The position numbers and the translations under genes were made by a program. Shown here one piece after another: positions 36,757 to 47,140 of a stretch of 64,000 nucleotides of DNA. The notes under the pieces are model-generated. The model ran no database searches. It saw only the letters and a program-made list of their open reading frames with translations, and had not been told where the DNA came from. How positions within the stretch are numbered: position 1 is the first letter of the stretch; each line of letters opens with the position of its first letter. This DNA is from Termitomyces sp. T153 (taxonomy: Eukaryota; Basidiomycota; Agaricomycetes; Agaricales; Lyophyllaceae): NCBI GenBank assembly GCA_018296165.2, contig JACKQL020000042.1:412451-476450 (forward strand). The letters run 5' to 3'.

Positions 36757-38803
36757 TCATCCAAAGTACATGCTCACTTGCTTATCATGTACCTGCACTA
36801 GTCTAGCATGAGGAGATATACCAGCAGGATCCCTAGGTAAAGGAGCACCATTAGGTAGTCTGGCTCTCCCTTCCAACAGGATGATCCATCCTTTTTGTAC
36901 ATCTCCCTTGATAATTTCACACTCTGAGATTCTATGTCCAGTTTGCCAACAATAGAAGCAAGTAACACCACTTCTCCCAAAAGTTGGAAATGTAGGAGGC
37001 CCTCCTGCCCTTGTACCCTGGCTCTCTTTGGTATTCAAGAAGGTATTTCACATGTCCAACTGACCAGCTTGCAAAGCTTGCATGGTACTGTAGTACTTGG
37101 TGAGAGTAATACCAATAGTTCTGAGGCTTTCTTGAAGACTTAGGAAGTCTACTCCAATTCCACACTGATGTCTTGATAAATGTTTGAAGTTGAAGTTGTT
37201 TACTTCCAAAATATTTCTATTCTGAATGTAGAGGGGTTTCAACAAACTCCAGCCTAAGTGATTTACTCCCTTGGGAACCACCAAGCCTTTGCCTATCAAT
37301 TGCCTGCCTATTTGCTACTCTACTTGGACTATTTATACCTCTTTCTACAGTGCACAGATCACCCTCTACATGTGACCTTTGGTTCCATACTTTCCAGCCC
37401 CTTGTTCATAACTGTTATTCTAATTCTCCCTTTTGATATGCCTGTTTCAATGCCACAGGCTAGTTCCTTGTGCCATCATTCCTCCTTTGCATTCTTAGCT
37501 TCCATTTGCCCCATTTATCTCTTCCTTCTTTGTATTTCTTCCATTCACCTTTTTCCTCCCATTCATTCCATTCATCTTCCTTTCCCTTCCCTTCATTCCA
37601 TTCATTCCATATCCTTCCATTCATCTTCCTTTCCCTTCTTTTCAGTCAACATTCTAATCTGGTTATTCTTAGATCAGATCTAGATCTTGCCAGAATTGAT
37701 GCCACTCAGGTGCTTTTTGCCAGTCCCATGCTTCCCCTCCCATTACAGTGATTGGACTATTATTGAGTGTATAGTCTAGTATAGTCCTTGTCCTATCCTG
37801 TTCTGTATTTCTTCTGGTGTATTTTAAAGGGATAATGTTGCTGGATTTTGTTTTACCAGGAGGCTTACAGTTTTCAGCCTTAATAAATGTTTGTTTTGAC
37901 TTCTGGTGTTTTATTATATTCCTGATGGTGTGGCAACATCATATCAGTACTCTGGATGCTCCTCATTTGTTTCCCAATGGTAATCACAGCATCTTGTAGA
38001 TGAGCTGTTTTCTCCTCCACTTCCTCCTCCTTAATGTTCCTCCTACTAGTTTTCATTTTTTCTACTTTCTCCTCTCTAAGGTTCCTTACAGTAGCACCAT
38101 CTATCAAGGTCCCCACTACTGTCAGCACTTCTGATAGGTCATACATGTTGTCCTTGTGCCTATTTCTAGCAGGGTCCTTGTAGTGGCCATATCTACTGAT
38201 CAACCTTTCCTCAATTACATCTCTAAAGGCTGGTGTAAAGCATCCCAGGAATCTGTCTACTAGAGACCCATTCCCAGTGACTTTAGCCAACTTCTTAGCC
38301 TCAGCCTCAAACTTCTTTATTAGAGAATGGATCCCTGTGGTGTCATTCCTACTAAGTCTGGCATGTTCTCTGCAGATTCTGTCCAGGTTTGCAAAACTAC
38401 CTGTGTCATCCACTGCTTCTGGATAAGACTCCTTGATCTCTTCCTCAAAAGCAGACCAAGTATAGTCATCTCCAAAGGAATCAAAGCCCAGCCATTCTTG
38501 TTCAGTCTGAGTGCCCACATACTCCAAGATTCTTTTTTTCCTTTCCTTATTTCCTTGGATCCCAGCATGCTCAAACAGAAAGATCATCCTTTGTAAAAAG
38601 CAATGAACCTCAGAGGGCTCAGTGTGCTTAAACTTAGGTGCATCCCTGCTGGCAGGCAGTGGTAGTTTATATCTGAAATTTTGCTCCATAATTGAGGTAG
38701 TAGAAACTGGTTGAGTAGTAGGGCACAGTTCTTTTGGTGAGCTTGAAATTGCTTTCCCAGTCTGAAGCTTTCTTCTTCTGAGTAAGATTTCAGGGTCAGG
38801 CAA
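36757..38803 (-). pseudogene. Gypsy-A gag, split by a solo LTR
   Basis: The N-terminal part runs from ATG 38803 to about 37950 as one open frame: PLPASRDAPKFKHTEP, then a capsid-like helical region (YVGTQTEQEW, EEEIKESYPEA, FLGCFTPAFRDVIEERL) and a charged C-terminal linker to RSIQST. The frame then enters LTR sequence. The C-terminal part resumes after the LTR at 37088 with MQALQAGQLD and carries the zinc knuckle CFYCWQTGHRISEC near 36950. A TGA at 37048 interrupts it. All Arg codons that I read at the N-terminus are AGA or AGG, and I found no CG dinucleotide in 37950-38803. Confidence 0.82.
37085..37950 (-). mobile_element. Solo LTR inside gag with GTAC target duplication
   Basis: The LTR itself is 37089-37946 (858 bp), TGTAGTACTTGG to CATATCA. 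GTAC flanks it on both sides (37085-37088, 37947-37950). Removing it and one GTAC joins the gag halves near RSIQST and MQALQAG. It contains GCTTACAGTTTTCAGCC, also found in the other gypsy LTRs, and a long pyrimidine-rich part (37380-37660). Confidence 0.78.
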
Positions 38804-38995
38804 AAAGGACTTTGAACCACTGCTATTGGTCTTAGTTTCTCTTTTCCTTAATACAACAGAATTTTTTTACCTTAGTTGTAATAACTTCACATGTTTTGGG
38901 CCAAGACCCAGGTGGTGCAAAACCAATGTTTCACAAGGGTTGGACTTCCTCATGGAAATCCAAAAAGTGAGTTTTGTGCAACAAAAGCCCCTTGT

Positions 38996-39011
38996 AGTGG
39001 GCTCCAGATGA
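38996..39011 (-). other. Primer-binding-site-like motif next to LTR 39019
   Basis: AGTGGGCTCCAGATGA on the + strand; the minus strand reads TCATCTGGAGCCCACT. The same 16 bases occur at 39575-39590 next to the other LTR. Conservation at this position supports a primer site using a tRNA whose 3' end matches AGTGGGCTCCA. Confidence 0.5.
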
Positions 39012-39018
39012 TGCAAAA

Positions 39019-39415
39019 TGTAAGTTTGACTTTGCTGATTGATCAGATCAACTAATCAAGCCTTCTACTTCACAGATTTTGGAGGCTTAGTAACACTCAA
39101 GCTCACATAGAATTCCAATAGAAAGTTGATTTATATTTTAATGATTTTATTCAAAAGCTTGAGATGGTCTTGCACTAACAAATAGGCTCAATAGTATATT
39201 TACTGATCCCAAAGCAACTAGTATACTCATAAGCCTAAGAACTCTGTTCCCTGGGGAATTCTGAGCTGTGGTACATAGATTGCTTAGCTTTCCACTTAAA
39301 AATCCCCCTGCTTTTATATCTTTTCTGTTTGCACATGGACCACCATGTTTCTGTGTGATGGTCATGGTCTCATGTGTTTTTGGTGAGTTGTTGTAACTGC
39401 TCAGTCAATGAGTTT
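39019..39415 (-). repeat. Truncated, diverged gypsy LTR
   Basis: It starts TGTAAGTTTGACTTTGC and follows the layout of the other LTRs (GATCAGATCAA, GAGGCTTAGTAAC, GCTTGAGATGGTC, CATAAGCCTAAGA, TTCCCTGGGG), but no ATCA end is found. It is the LTR directly upstream of the gag leader. The right boundary is approximate. Confidence 0.65.
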
Positions 39416-39574
39416 ATTTTGTGTTTATCCTTTCTTTTCTCCTTGCTCTCGAGTGCATCTGGTTTTGTGGGTTTTTAACAAAGGGTTCTTGCAAGTTTTT
39501 CAGCTGTCAGAAAATGAGGGAAACATATTGTTATTGTGCAGGTATTCATGAGCAAGTTTTCTGGAGTACTTTGC

Positions 39575-39590
39575 AGTGGGCTCCAGATGA
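39575..39590 (-). other. Primer-binding-site-like motif next to LTR 39598
   Basis: Identical 16 bases to 38996-39011, again a few bases from an LTR edge. Confidence 0.5.
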
Positions 39591-39597
39591 TATGAAA

Positions 39598-40482
39598 TGT
39601 AAGTTTTGATGCCATCAATTGATTGGATCAATGGATCAAACTTTGTTTTCACAGGTGCTTGGAGGCTTAGTTACACACAAGCTCATGTAGATGTAATAAT
39701 AGTATGTATAATTTAAATGGTTTATTTGCAAGCTTGAGATGGTCTCATACTCTTGAAAGGGCCCAGATAATATTATTAATAAAACCCAAAACAACTATGA
39801 ACTTGTAAGCCTAAGAGAACCACTCCCTAGGGTTTCTCTGAACCATGATATGTCATTGCCTGCTTCCTTCTCTCCAAATTCCTTCCCTCTTTATAGCTCA
39901 CTGCTGGCACACAGACCAGAGTGTTTTCTGTGTGTGCCCATGGTCTGTACCATGTGGTTTTTCTTGGCCTTGCATCCTCATTGGGCAGCTGGGCTGATAT
40001 GGCATGCTTGGTCAGCATTACTCAGCTTTTGTGAGCTCTGTGTCCTTCTGCCTATCTTTCCCTCTTCCTAAACTTCCCCTAGCAGTCTGCGCATGGTTTG
40101 TTATGGTGGACAACTTGGGCTTGGGTGGCCTGGCATAGGGAATGGTGTGTTATTGAGGTGTAGGGGCAGTATTATTGTGATAGGCGCCCATAGCTGTGCT
40201 CGGCGCCAGTTAGATTTCTAGCCAGGGCGCTGAGCACAGCCATTGATTGGCCATCAAAACACGTGATCAGGCTTGGTTCTCTTGATGTCAGAGCTACTGT
40301 TCTGCTGGCATCATTGTGGTGCATGTTTTTGAGCTCATTGGCTTTCTTTACCAGGTATGTGTCCTATGCCTCCAGTTTTTGGCATTTTCAAAGCTTACAG
40401 TTTTCAGCTTTCTTTGGGTATCTGGGCTTTTTGTATCTCTCTAGTATTTTGTCCTGTTTCACGGTATGAGACAGGCGTATCA
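39598..40482 (-). repeat. Right LTR of Gypsy-A (5' LTR by orientation)
   Basis: TGTAAGTTTTGATGCC to CAGGCGTATCA, 885 bp, closely matching 30474-31355. It retains several CG sites that are CA/TG in the other copy. Confidence 0.85.
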
Positions 40483-41391
40483 ATATATATGTGTGACAAC
40501 GGTGTCTTGTCCTCAATATGATGATGATGGTGTCTTGGCCTCACACAATGATCATGCATGTGGTCTGTGGTGCACGTCACTGTCCAATACAAACCCAATG
40601 GTGAGGTCAACCAAGAAGCTTGGGATGGTATAAAGAATGCCCTCTTGCATCCCCATTATAAAGCCATCCACAACTAGGCTTGCTCAGGCTCTTGTCATGA
40701 GGAGAAAGAATTCAAGAAGCATTGTTTCAAGGATGCAAACTCCAATGGATTCAAACTCCCCTCTTCTTCCCTTGCCTCTCACTATGCTGGCAACAAGAAG
40801 CACACCCATAAAGGTACGGCAGCTCCCAAATCTAGTGATGGCAAATGCAAGATGCCGATGCCTATCAACAAATTCATTGAGGAGACTACTCTGGCCGAAT
40901 AAACCATTATTCCCTCTGTATATTTGAAAATCTTCATTTGTGTTCCAACTTACAGTCTCTCTGACTTCTCACAATCCAAATGGCTTCCTTTTGATTCTGC
41001 AGTTCTCAACACATTCATTCAAGTTCAACACTATCACCCCGCTCTTCATTACTATCTTTGACATTGATCCATTCCTTATTCATTCAAGTTCAACACTATC
41101 ACCCCGCTCTTCATTACTATCTTTGACATTGATCCATTCCTTATAAGTTATCTACACTTTAAGGTATCCCTCACCTGTTCTCTCAATAGCTGGAGGGAGT
41201 ATGTGACAATGGTGACCGCCTTACTTATCATCATTACCAATATTTGTTATCTTATGTTTTTTTTCCTACTTACCACTCCTTGGGTGTACTCATAACCAGT
41301 CGACATATATATATATAAGAATTTCTTTCTACATGGTTAGATAGCATTTCCAATACATGACTTCAAACAGTTCTACTTGTTGTGATGAGCC
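40483..41391. other. Stretch between Gypsy-A and Copia-1
   Basis: A + frame around 40620-40903 reads GIKNALLHPHYKAIHN, then EEKEFKKHCFKDANSNGF and PINKFIEETTLAE before a stop; it has one stop inside and no known motif. It could be the tail of a mobile-element or host relic. TATATATATATAAG at about 41308 resembles an LTR TATA box. Confidence 0.35.
41014..41143. repeat. 65 bp tandem duplication
   Basis: TTCATTCAAGTTCAACACTA and the following 45 bases are repeated without a visible mismatch at 65 bp spacing (41014-41078, 41079-41143), implying a recent event. Confidence 0.85.
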
Positions 41392-41396
41392 TACGT
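41392..41396. repeat. Target-site duplication of Copia-1, left
   Basis: TACGT, matched at 46963-46967. Confidence 0.85.
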
Positions 41397-41773
41397 TGTT
41401 AAAAGCTGACACCTAAGCACATGAGTAAGTATGTGACCTCAGTCATTGTATACTTGACTGAGCATAATTGGCCTACCTAAGCACATGAGTAAGTATGTGA
41501 CCTCAGTTGTCATATACTTGACTGAGCATAATTGGCCTACCTAAGCACACAAGTAAGTGTGTGACTATGGTAGGACAGTAAGTAAAGTATTTGTTGTCTA
41601 TAGTTGTGTCCACTCACCCTCAGTCATTGTATACTTGACTGAGAGTGATACATATCTTGTGCAGTATATATATATATCTTCGAGTTTGGTCAGGGTGAAT
41701 ATAAGTTAATTATGTTGACCCTTTTTGATGTCGAGCCTAGCCTGCTTATGGTGTAATCTGCTGGCCTCCAACA
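41397..41773 (-). repeat. Left LTR of Copia-1 (3' LTR), three internal units
   Basis: 377 bp. The unit ACCTAAGCAC(A/AC)...GAGCATAATTGGCCT (about 64 bp) occurs three times here and twice in the right LTR. TATATATATATATC follows. Confidence 0.9.
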
Positions 41774-41824
41774 CTCCTCCTCACCATAAGCATAAGCATA
41801 ACTCCTCCTTGCGCAGAATTGTGG

Positions 41825-44800
41825 CTATGAAACTCCCAGTATCCGCCGCAGTCTAGAGAAATGGGGTAACAGCAAGGGTTTTGTGAACAGATCCGCTATG
41901 TTGTCCCTTGTGTTGATGTAACATATCTCAATTTCTTTGGACACAACACGTTCCCATAAAAAGTGGTATTTGATATCAACATGTTTCACACATGAGTGGA
42001 GCATTGGGTCTTCTGAAAGGTTAATTGCCACGTTATTGTTGCACATGATGGTCGTCACATTGCCTGGGCCACAGTCAACAGCCTTTAAGAGAGTTTGTAA
42101 CCAGATGCACTCCTGTGCAGCTTCAAAGGCTGCCATATATTCAGCCTCGCATGAAGATGCTGCCACTGTTTTCTGCTTCCATGATGCCTATGAGATCAAG
42201 CCTGACCCCAGCAACCAGGCGTATCCCCCCACACTCTGCCTAGTATCAAGACAATTCGCCCAATCCAAGTCAGTGAAGCCTGTTAGCATGATTGGGGAAG
42301 TCCTGCCTAGACATAGCCTGAGTTCCCTTATGCCTTTCAAGTATCAGACTACTCAAATAGTGGCATTCCAGTGCATAACTGAATATGAGTCAAAATATTG
42401 GCTCAATTGCTGGACTGCATATTGTATATTGGGCCTCAAGGAGATTGCCAACCATATCAGACCTCCCGCCAACCTCCTGTATGGAATTTTCATAATATCA
42501 TTGCGTTCTCTCTGTGTCAACGTTGAATAGTCTGTCCGATGTAACTTTAAGCCTGGTTCCATGAGTAGGGACAATGGGTTAGCATCCTTCTGTCCAAACT
42601 GTGCAACCAATCTGTCAATGACTGGAGTCTGTGAGAGGTATACTGCCTTATTTGTTCTATCCCATTTGACTGCAATTCCCATGATCTGTTGTGGGGTACC
42701 TAAGTCCAAGATCGTCCATGCTTCTTGCAGTTGGGATTTGAAGCGCTCATTAGACTGTTTTGAGCTTGTGATTGACAGGAAGTTGTCTACGTGGACTGCT
42801 GCTATGACCATCCTATGTTCAGATTTCCTATAATATATGCAAGACTCGCATGCTAGTCTTGTAAACCCCCACCTTCCTACCATGTGTTCATTCAAAGTTC
42901 AATTCCATATCCTCCCCGCTTGTTTCATCCCATGAAGGCCCTTTTCTAGCTTGCAGACATATCCCTCCTTTCCTGGTTCTTCAAAGTCCTTTGGCTGTTC
43001 CATGTATGTTGTCTCCTCCTCTGGCAAGACTCTATATAAGAATGCAGTCTTAACATCTATCTGCATTGTGTCCCAGCCTTGTATCGCCGCCAGGTGAAGA
43101 AGTATGCACCAGGATTCAGCGCGGGCTGTCAGTGAGGTGGTCTTTGTATACTCTTTTCCATATACTTGGTTAAAGTCTTGTAGAATGTGCCTTACTTTAA
43201 ATCTCACAATGTTTCCCCTCTCATTCCATTTCAATGCAAATACAGGATGGCCACAGTGTATCCTGTGTTCAGTGGGTACCTCTGTTCTTGGAATTAGGCA
43301 GTAGACTCCCATTTCTTTTAGTGATTTGAGCTCATCATTATACGCCACTCTCCATCTCTCAGCATCAGGTGAATTTAGAGCTTGATTCTACATTTTTGGC
43401 ACCTCCGGGTCAACATCTCCAGCATCTATATTTGGTTTGTCTTCAATGCCATCCAATACTGCAAGGATCTGATCAAGATCAACAGCTCCTTCCACATCCC
43501 CTGGTGGGTCCTGGAGTTGTTCACAGCAAAGGTCTTTGATTGCTCAGCAACATTCTATCTTTGCTTTACACACTTGTTCAGCTGATTCTTTTGATTCTCT
43601 TACAGCTTGTTGGGTGGCTGTCTTGGGTACCTCATCAGGTCGGCTTCTTGCTGTTGGAATAGGGATGTGTGTTGATCTCTGCGGCTGGTCTGGGGCTTGT
43701 CCATTGTTTTCCTCAACACATTCATTTTGTGCATTAGGTGCAATGTTCACGGGCTCATTCGGGGCAATCAGTTCCTGACCTACTTCCTTACTTACAGTTG
43801 GAATAGGTGTGTCATCATCTTCTGGGGCTACAAATGGTTGATTCACCACCCCTCTTGATATAGCTTCAATTGATGGCACATCTGTAGTGTCTGGATACAA
43901 TTTGGGTGTTGCTGGGTCACTAGGACTGTGGTCGTCATGGTGTTTGATAAACTTAACATGGTATGTGCTGTATACCCATTTTGTAGTTCTATTGTAGCAC
44001 TGATAAGCTTTTGCTCTGAGATCGTAACCAATAAGCACGCATTCAATCGATCTGTCATAGATCTTTGGGTTGCTCTTGCCTAGGATCAGAACAAAAACTT
44101 GGCAGCCAATCTCGCAAATGTGGGAGTACTTCAGTTTTTTGTTGTACCATAGTTCATCTGGGGTGATGTTGATAACAGCTGATGTTTTTGTTCTCCCATG
44201 TAGGTAAGTTGAGGTCAAATAAAACTTGTCCCATAGGATTGCTGGGCATTTTGCGTAGATTCTCATTGCAATACTCTTTCCCATGAGAGTCCGATGCATT
44301 TGCTCAACGCATCCAAGGTGTGCCAATGTATAGACTGCACCATGTTGTGTAGTTATACCTTGTGATCGATACCATATTTCGTTTTCTTTTGCAATGATTT
44401 CAGAATCGTTCCCTGAGCATAAGATCCCCAACTTCAAGCCTGTCTCTACTTGTCATGCCAGTATCCATGCCTTTAGTTCAGCAAACGCATCACTCTTTAG
44501 TTTCAACGGAATGGACCATGGTTTATTTGTATAGTCGTTGACTATGTTCATCATGTAATTATTTCTGGTCCTCAACATGATGTCCTGCTTTCCTGTTAGG
44601 TCCACCCATATGATCCCCAACTTCCATGTGGCTCTATGCCCGATCCCTTCCTCTCTGATTTTTGGAACAGGTGTCCTTGCCTGCTTGCCATGAATACAGT
44701 TGTCACACTTTGGTGGCTTGGAGGTGAAGTTGGATGGCATACCTTTGATCATGCCTGACTTTGCCATTTCTATAATGGTTTGATAATTGGCATGGCCTAA

Positions 44801-46465
44801 TCAGCAGTGCCATGTGATGAGGTTGGGTGATGAGTGGACTGTGAGCACAAGTTTGCTGCAGAGACTCAATGCATATAAGTTCTTCTGGGGAAGCAGGGTT
44901 CCCTTGGCGATTAATTCATTTGTAGTTTTCTTGAATAGGGTTGCTTCTGTGTCCCCAAACGTCGTGAAAATACTGGACTTCTTTGCCATCAAGCTTACTG
45001 AGAGCAGCCTCATGGTGGCTTTTGGAACCAGCAGCACATCGTCAAGCGTTAGGTATGTATCATTGTCTAGGTGTAGGCGAATTTGACCAATTGCTGTTGC
45101 AGAGATTGTCAATCCACCAATGCCTCAGATTGGTTTGTGGGGTATGGATTTTAACGAGATGAAGTCTGATTTGCTTGGCAATATATGGACAGTGGTGCCT
45201 GAATCCAAGTAAAATGGGCATTTGTCAGATGTTGTGGTGTCGCTGGACAGGGTGGTTTCTGTGACTGTGTGTTCATTCCAGTTCACACCAACACTCGGCT
45301 CCTCCTCCAGCACCATCCATGCATCAACCTTGAGTTCCTCTGCAGCCTCAAGTGCCCCTGGGATCTCATCAGAAGCCAGCCCCACAAACTCGCCCTTCAC
45401 TGCCACACTGCCTTTCCCAGTCTGACCCGCAATATAAGCAGCAAGGGTGTCTGAATCACCCTCGACCATGAAAGCCAAGCCACCAGCAGGGGTGATTGTA
45501 ATCTTTGTTGGACCCTTCTTTTTGTCTTGGTTCTCCCGTTGACTCTTGTAGTGAGCCAAGCGGGCCATCCTCACTTCATCCAGTGTTTTACCAGCCATCC
45601 CTCCACCCTCCAGAATACACCAGGGTTTCGTATGGCCCTTGTAGGTGGTACGCCCTCGGGACTTGCAATTGTCACAAACCAGGTTGTCACGGCAGTTCTG
45701 AGGGTGTGCCGCCAGAGCCGTAGGCTGCAAGTCTGCTATGCTTTTATCCGCCGCATACAGTGTTTGTTTGTTTTCAAGGAAGCGGCAGATTTTGTCTGGT
45801 CCATACAGTGTGGCTGCTGTCGCTGCAGCTAGATCCCGGGAGATGATCAAGCAAGCACTCGCGTATAAAGGATTGTCAGAGAGAGAGGAAAGCGCTGCAA
45901 TCAACTGCAGGAGGTCCTTTGTGACGTCGCCAACATCAAATGCACAGTTTATTTTCTCGAAGATTGTGTCGATGGTTTTCGTGAGTGGTTCTGTTGGGGA
46001 GCATTTCATGGTCAATGCTTCCTGGAGCAACCGCACTTGTTGGACAGGGCTGGCGCCCCCATGTCATGCTTGTAGGTACTCCCACAGGGACCTCGCATCA
46101 ATAGTATTGTCGGCCAAGTTGCATTCCAACTCAGAGAGGCCTAACATCAAGAAAGAACTGGCAAGACGATTGTTTAACTGCCAGTTATGGTAGGCTCGTG
46201 GTTCATGCACACAATGAGGGATCTCAGGAGGGTCAAAGACATATTCATAAAGGCCGCTCATAGTGAGTTCCAACTTCATAAACTTCGACCATGGCGTCCA
46301 CTTGCCATCATCCTTGGCAAGCAGATCCCCCCCGTATCGAAGGGAGACCTTGATCTGCGTCACCACGGGCGCAGTGTTATTGGTCTTGCGCATCTCGACT
46401 GCCTCGGTCTCGGCCACCACAGGTGGCGACGAGTCAGTCTTACTGGGCTGGGTTGGCGGAGCCAT
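41825..46465 (-). pseudogene. Copia-1 gag-pol polyprotein, broken mainly by TGA codons
   Basis: The frame starts at ATG 46465 (gag). A protease motif FYLDSGTTVHILP lies near 45190; the pre-integrase motif LGHANYQ with CDNCIHGKQ near 44700-44785; integrase with WVDLTG near 44615 and HRTLMGKSIAMR near 44285; reverse transcriptase with MQIDVKTAFLY (43050) and VHVDNFLSI (42790); RNase H with SSCEAEYMAAFEAAQE (42150) and a terminal DLFTKPL. Stops follow LQA, HKPI, TWHC, WILA, IECC, RIWN and NATI, all TGA where CGA (Arg) fits the context, plus two TAG codons. In reverse transcriptase the usual VDD reads VDN, also a CpG-type change. Otherwise frame is kept almost throughout, so decay is young. Confidence 0.9.
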
Positions 46466-46649
46466 AGGATCAGATTAGGTGTGGTCGATAACAGTGGGGC
46501 AACTCGTGCCCTCGGAATAAAATAATGCGCGTATCAGCACGGCAATCAGATAGCAGTCCCAAGCAACGGTCCGCCAGAATCGGACAACAGGTCTACAGAA
46601 AATTTTCGGTCGTCAACTTCAGGATGTAGAGCAGCACTCTCCCATAACC

Positions 46650-46962
46650 TGTTAGAAGCTGACACCTAAGCACACGAGTAAGTATGTGACCTCAGTCGTC
46701 GTATACTTGACTGAGCATAATTGGCCTACCTAAGCACACGAGTAAGTATGTGACTATGGTAGGACAGTAAGTAAAGTATTCGTTGTCTATAGTTGTGTCC
46801 ACTCACCCTCAGTCGTCGTATACTTGACTGAGGGTGATACATATCTTGTGCAGTATATATATATATCTTCGAGTTTGGTCAGGGTGAATATAAGTTAATT
46901 ATGTTGACCCTTTTTGATGTCGAGCCTAGCCTGCTTACGGTGTAATCTGCTGGCCTCCAACA
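46650..46962 (-). repeat. Right LTR of Copia-1 (5' LTR), two internal units
   Basis: 313 bp, TGTTAGAAGCTGACACC to GGCCTCCAACA. It keeps CG where the left copy has TG/CA (CACGAG against CATGAG, CGTCGTA against CATTGTA, TTACGG against TTATGG). Confidence 0.9.
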
Positions 46963-46967
46963 TACGT
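46963..46967. repeat. Target-site duplication of Copia-1, right
   Basis: TACGT, matched at 41392-41396. Confidence 0.85.
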
Positions 46968-47140
46968 CCGCGTAACGACATCGTAACATCACGCTGTCGC
47001 TCCAAAGGAGCATGTATCCTAAGGTCCACGATCACATGACATGTTCGAAATTTTGAGGGATTTTTTTTGTGTGACAAAGAATCGAAACCGAGAACTATCA
47101 CATAAGGTCTCGGAATTTCATTCAGAACATTCTACTCTCA

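Larger units (their letters stand above)
30474..40482 (-). mobile_element. Composite Ty3/gypsy element (Gypsy-A), about 10 kb
   Basis: Two LTRs of 882 and 885 bp (30474-31355, 39598-40482) are close relatives in the same orientation. The side next to the right LTR carries a conserved primer-site-like AGTGGGCTCCAGATGA (39575-39590); the side next to the left LTR reads GCAGAGAAGG on the minus strand, a polypurine tract. These fit one minus-strand element. Inside are gag, protease and integrase, a second truncated LTR (39019), a solo LTR (37089-37946) and an unrelated + strand relic (31560-33010). No matching target duplication is visible (TGAAA against ATATA). It may equally be several nested insertions. 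Confidence 0.65.
41397..46962 (-). mobile_element. Ty1/copia retrotransposon (Copia-1), both LTRs, polyprotein dead
   Basis: The element is 5,566 bp with LTRs at 41397-41773 and 46650-46962, both TGTTA...CCAACA, and a TACGT duplication on each side. The order on the minus strand is gag, protease, integrase, reverse transcriptase, RNase H, as in Ty1/copia. CCCATAACC next to the right LTR (46641-46649) is the likely primer site. The LTRs differ mostly at former CpG sites and in the number of a ~64 bp internal unit. It sits 174 bp past the stop of the SRPK-like gene. Confidence 0.92.

Noticed and set aside
37258..37683. 141-codon + frame rich in Ser, His, Phe and Pro
   Set aside because: It lies wholly inside the solo LTR and comes from its pyrimidine-rich repeats.
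41825..46465. TGA read as Arg (recoding) in the copia polyprotein
   Set aside because: Intact host genes in the window use TGA as a normal stop (copy C, MAM3-like, SRPK-like, ABC1-like), and LTR differences show the same CpG change, so mutation explains it better.
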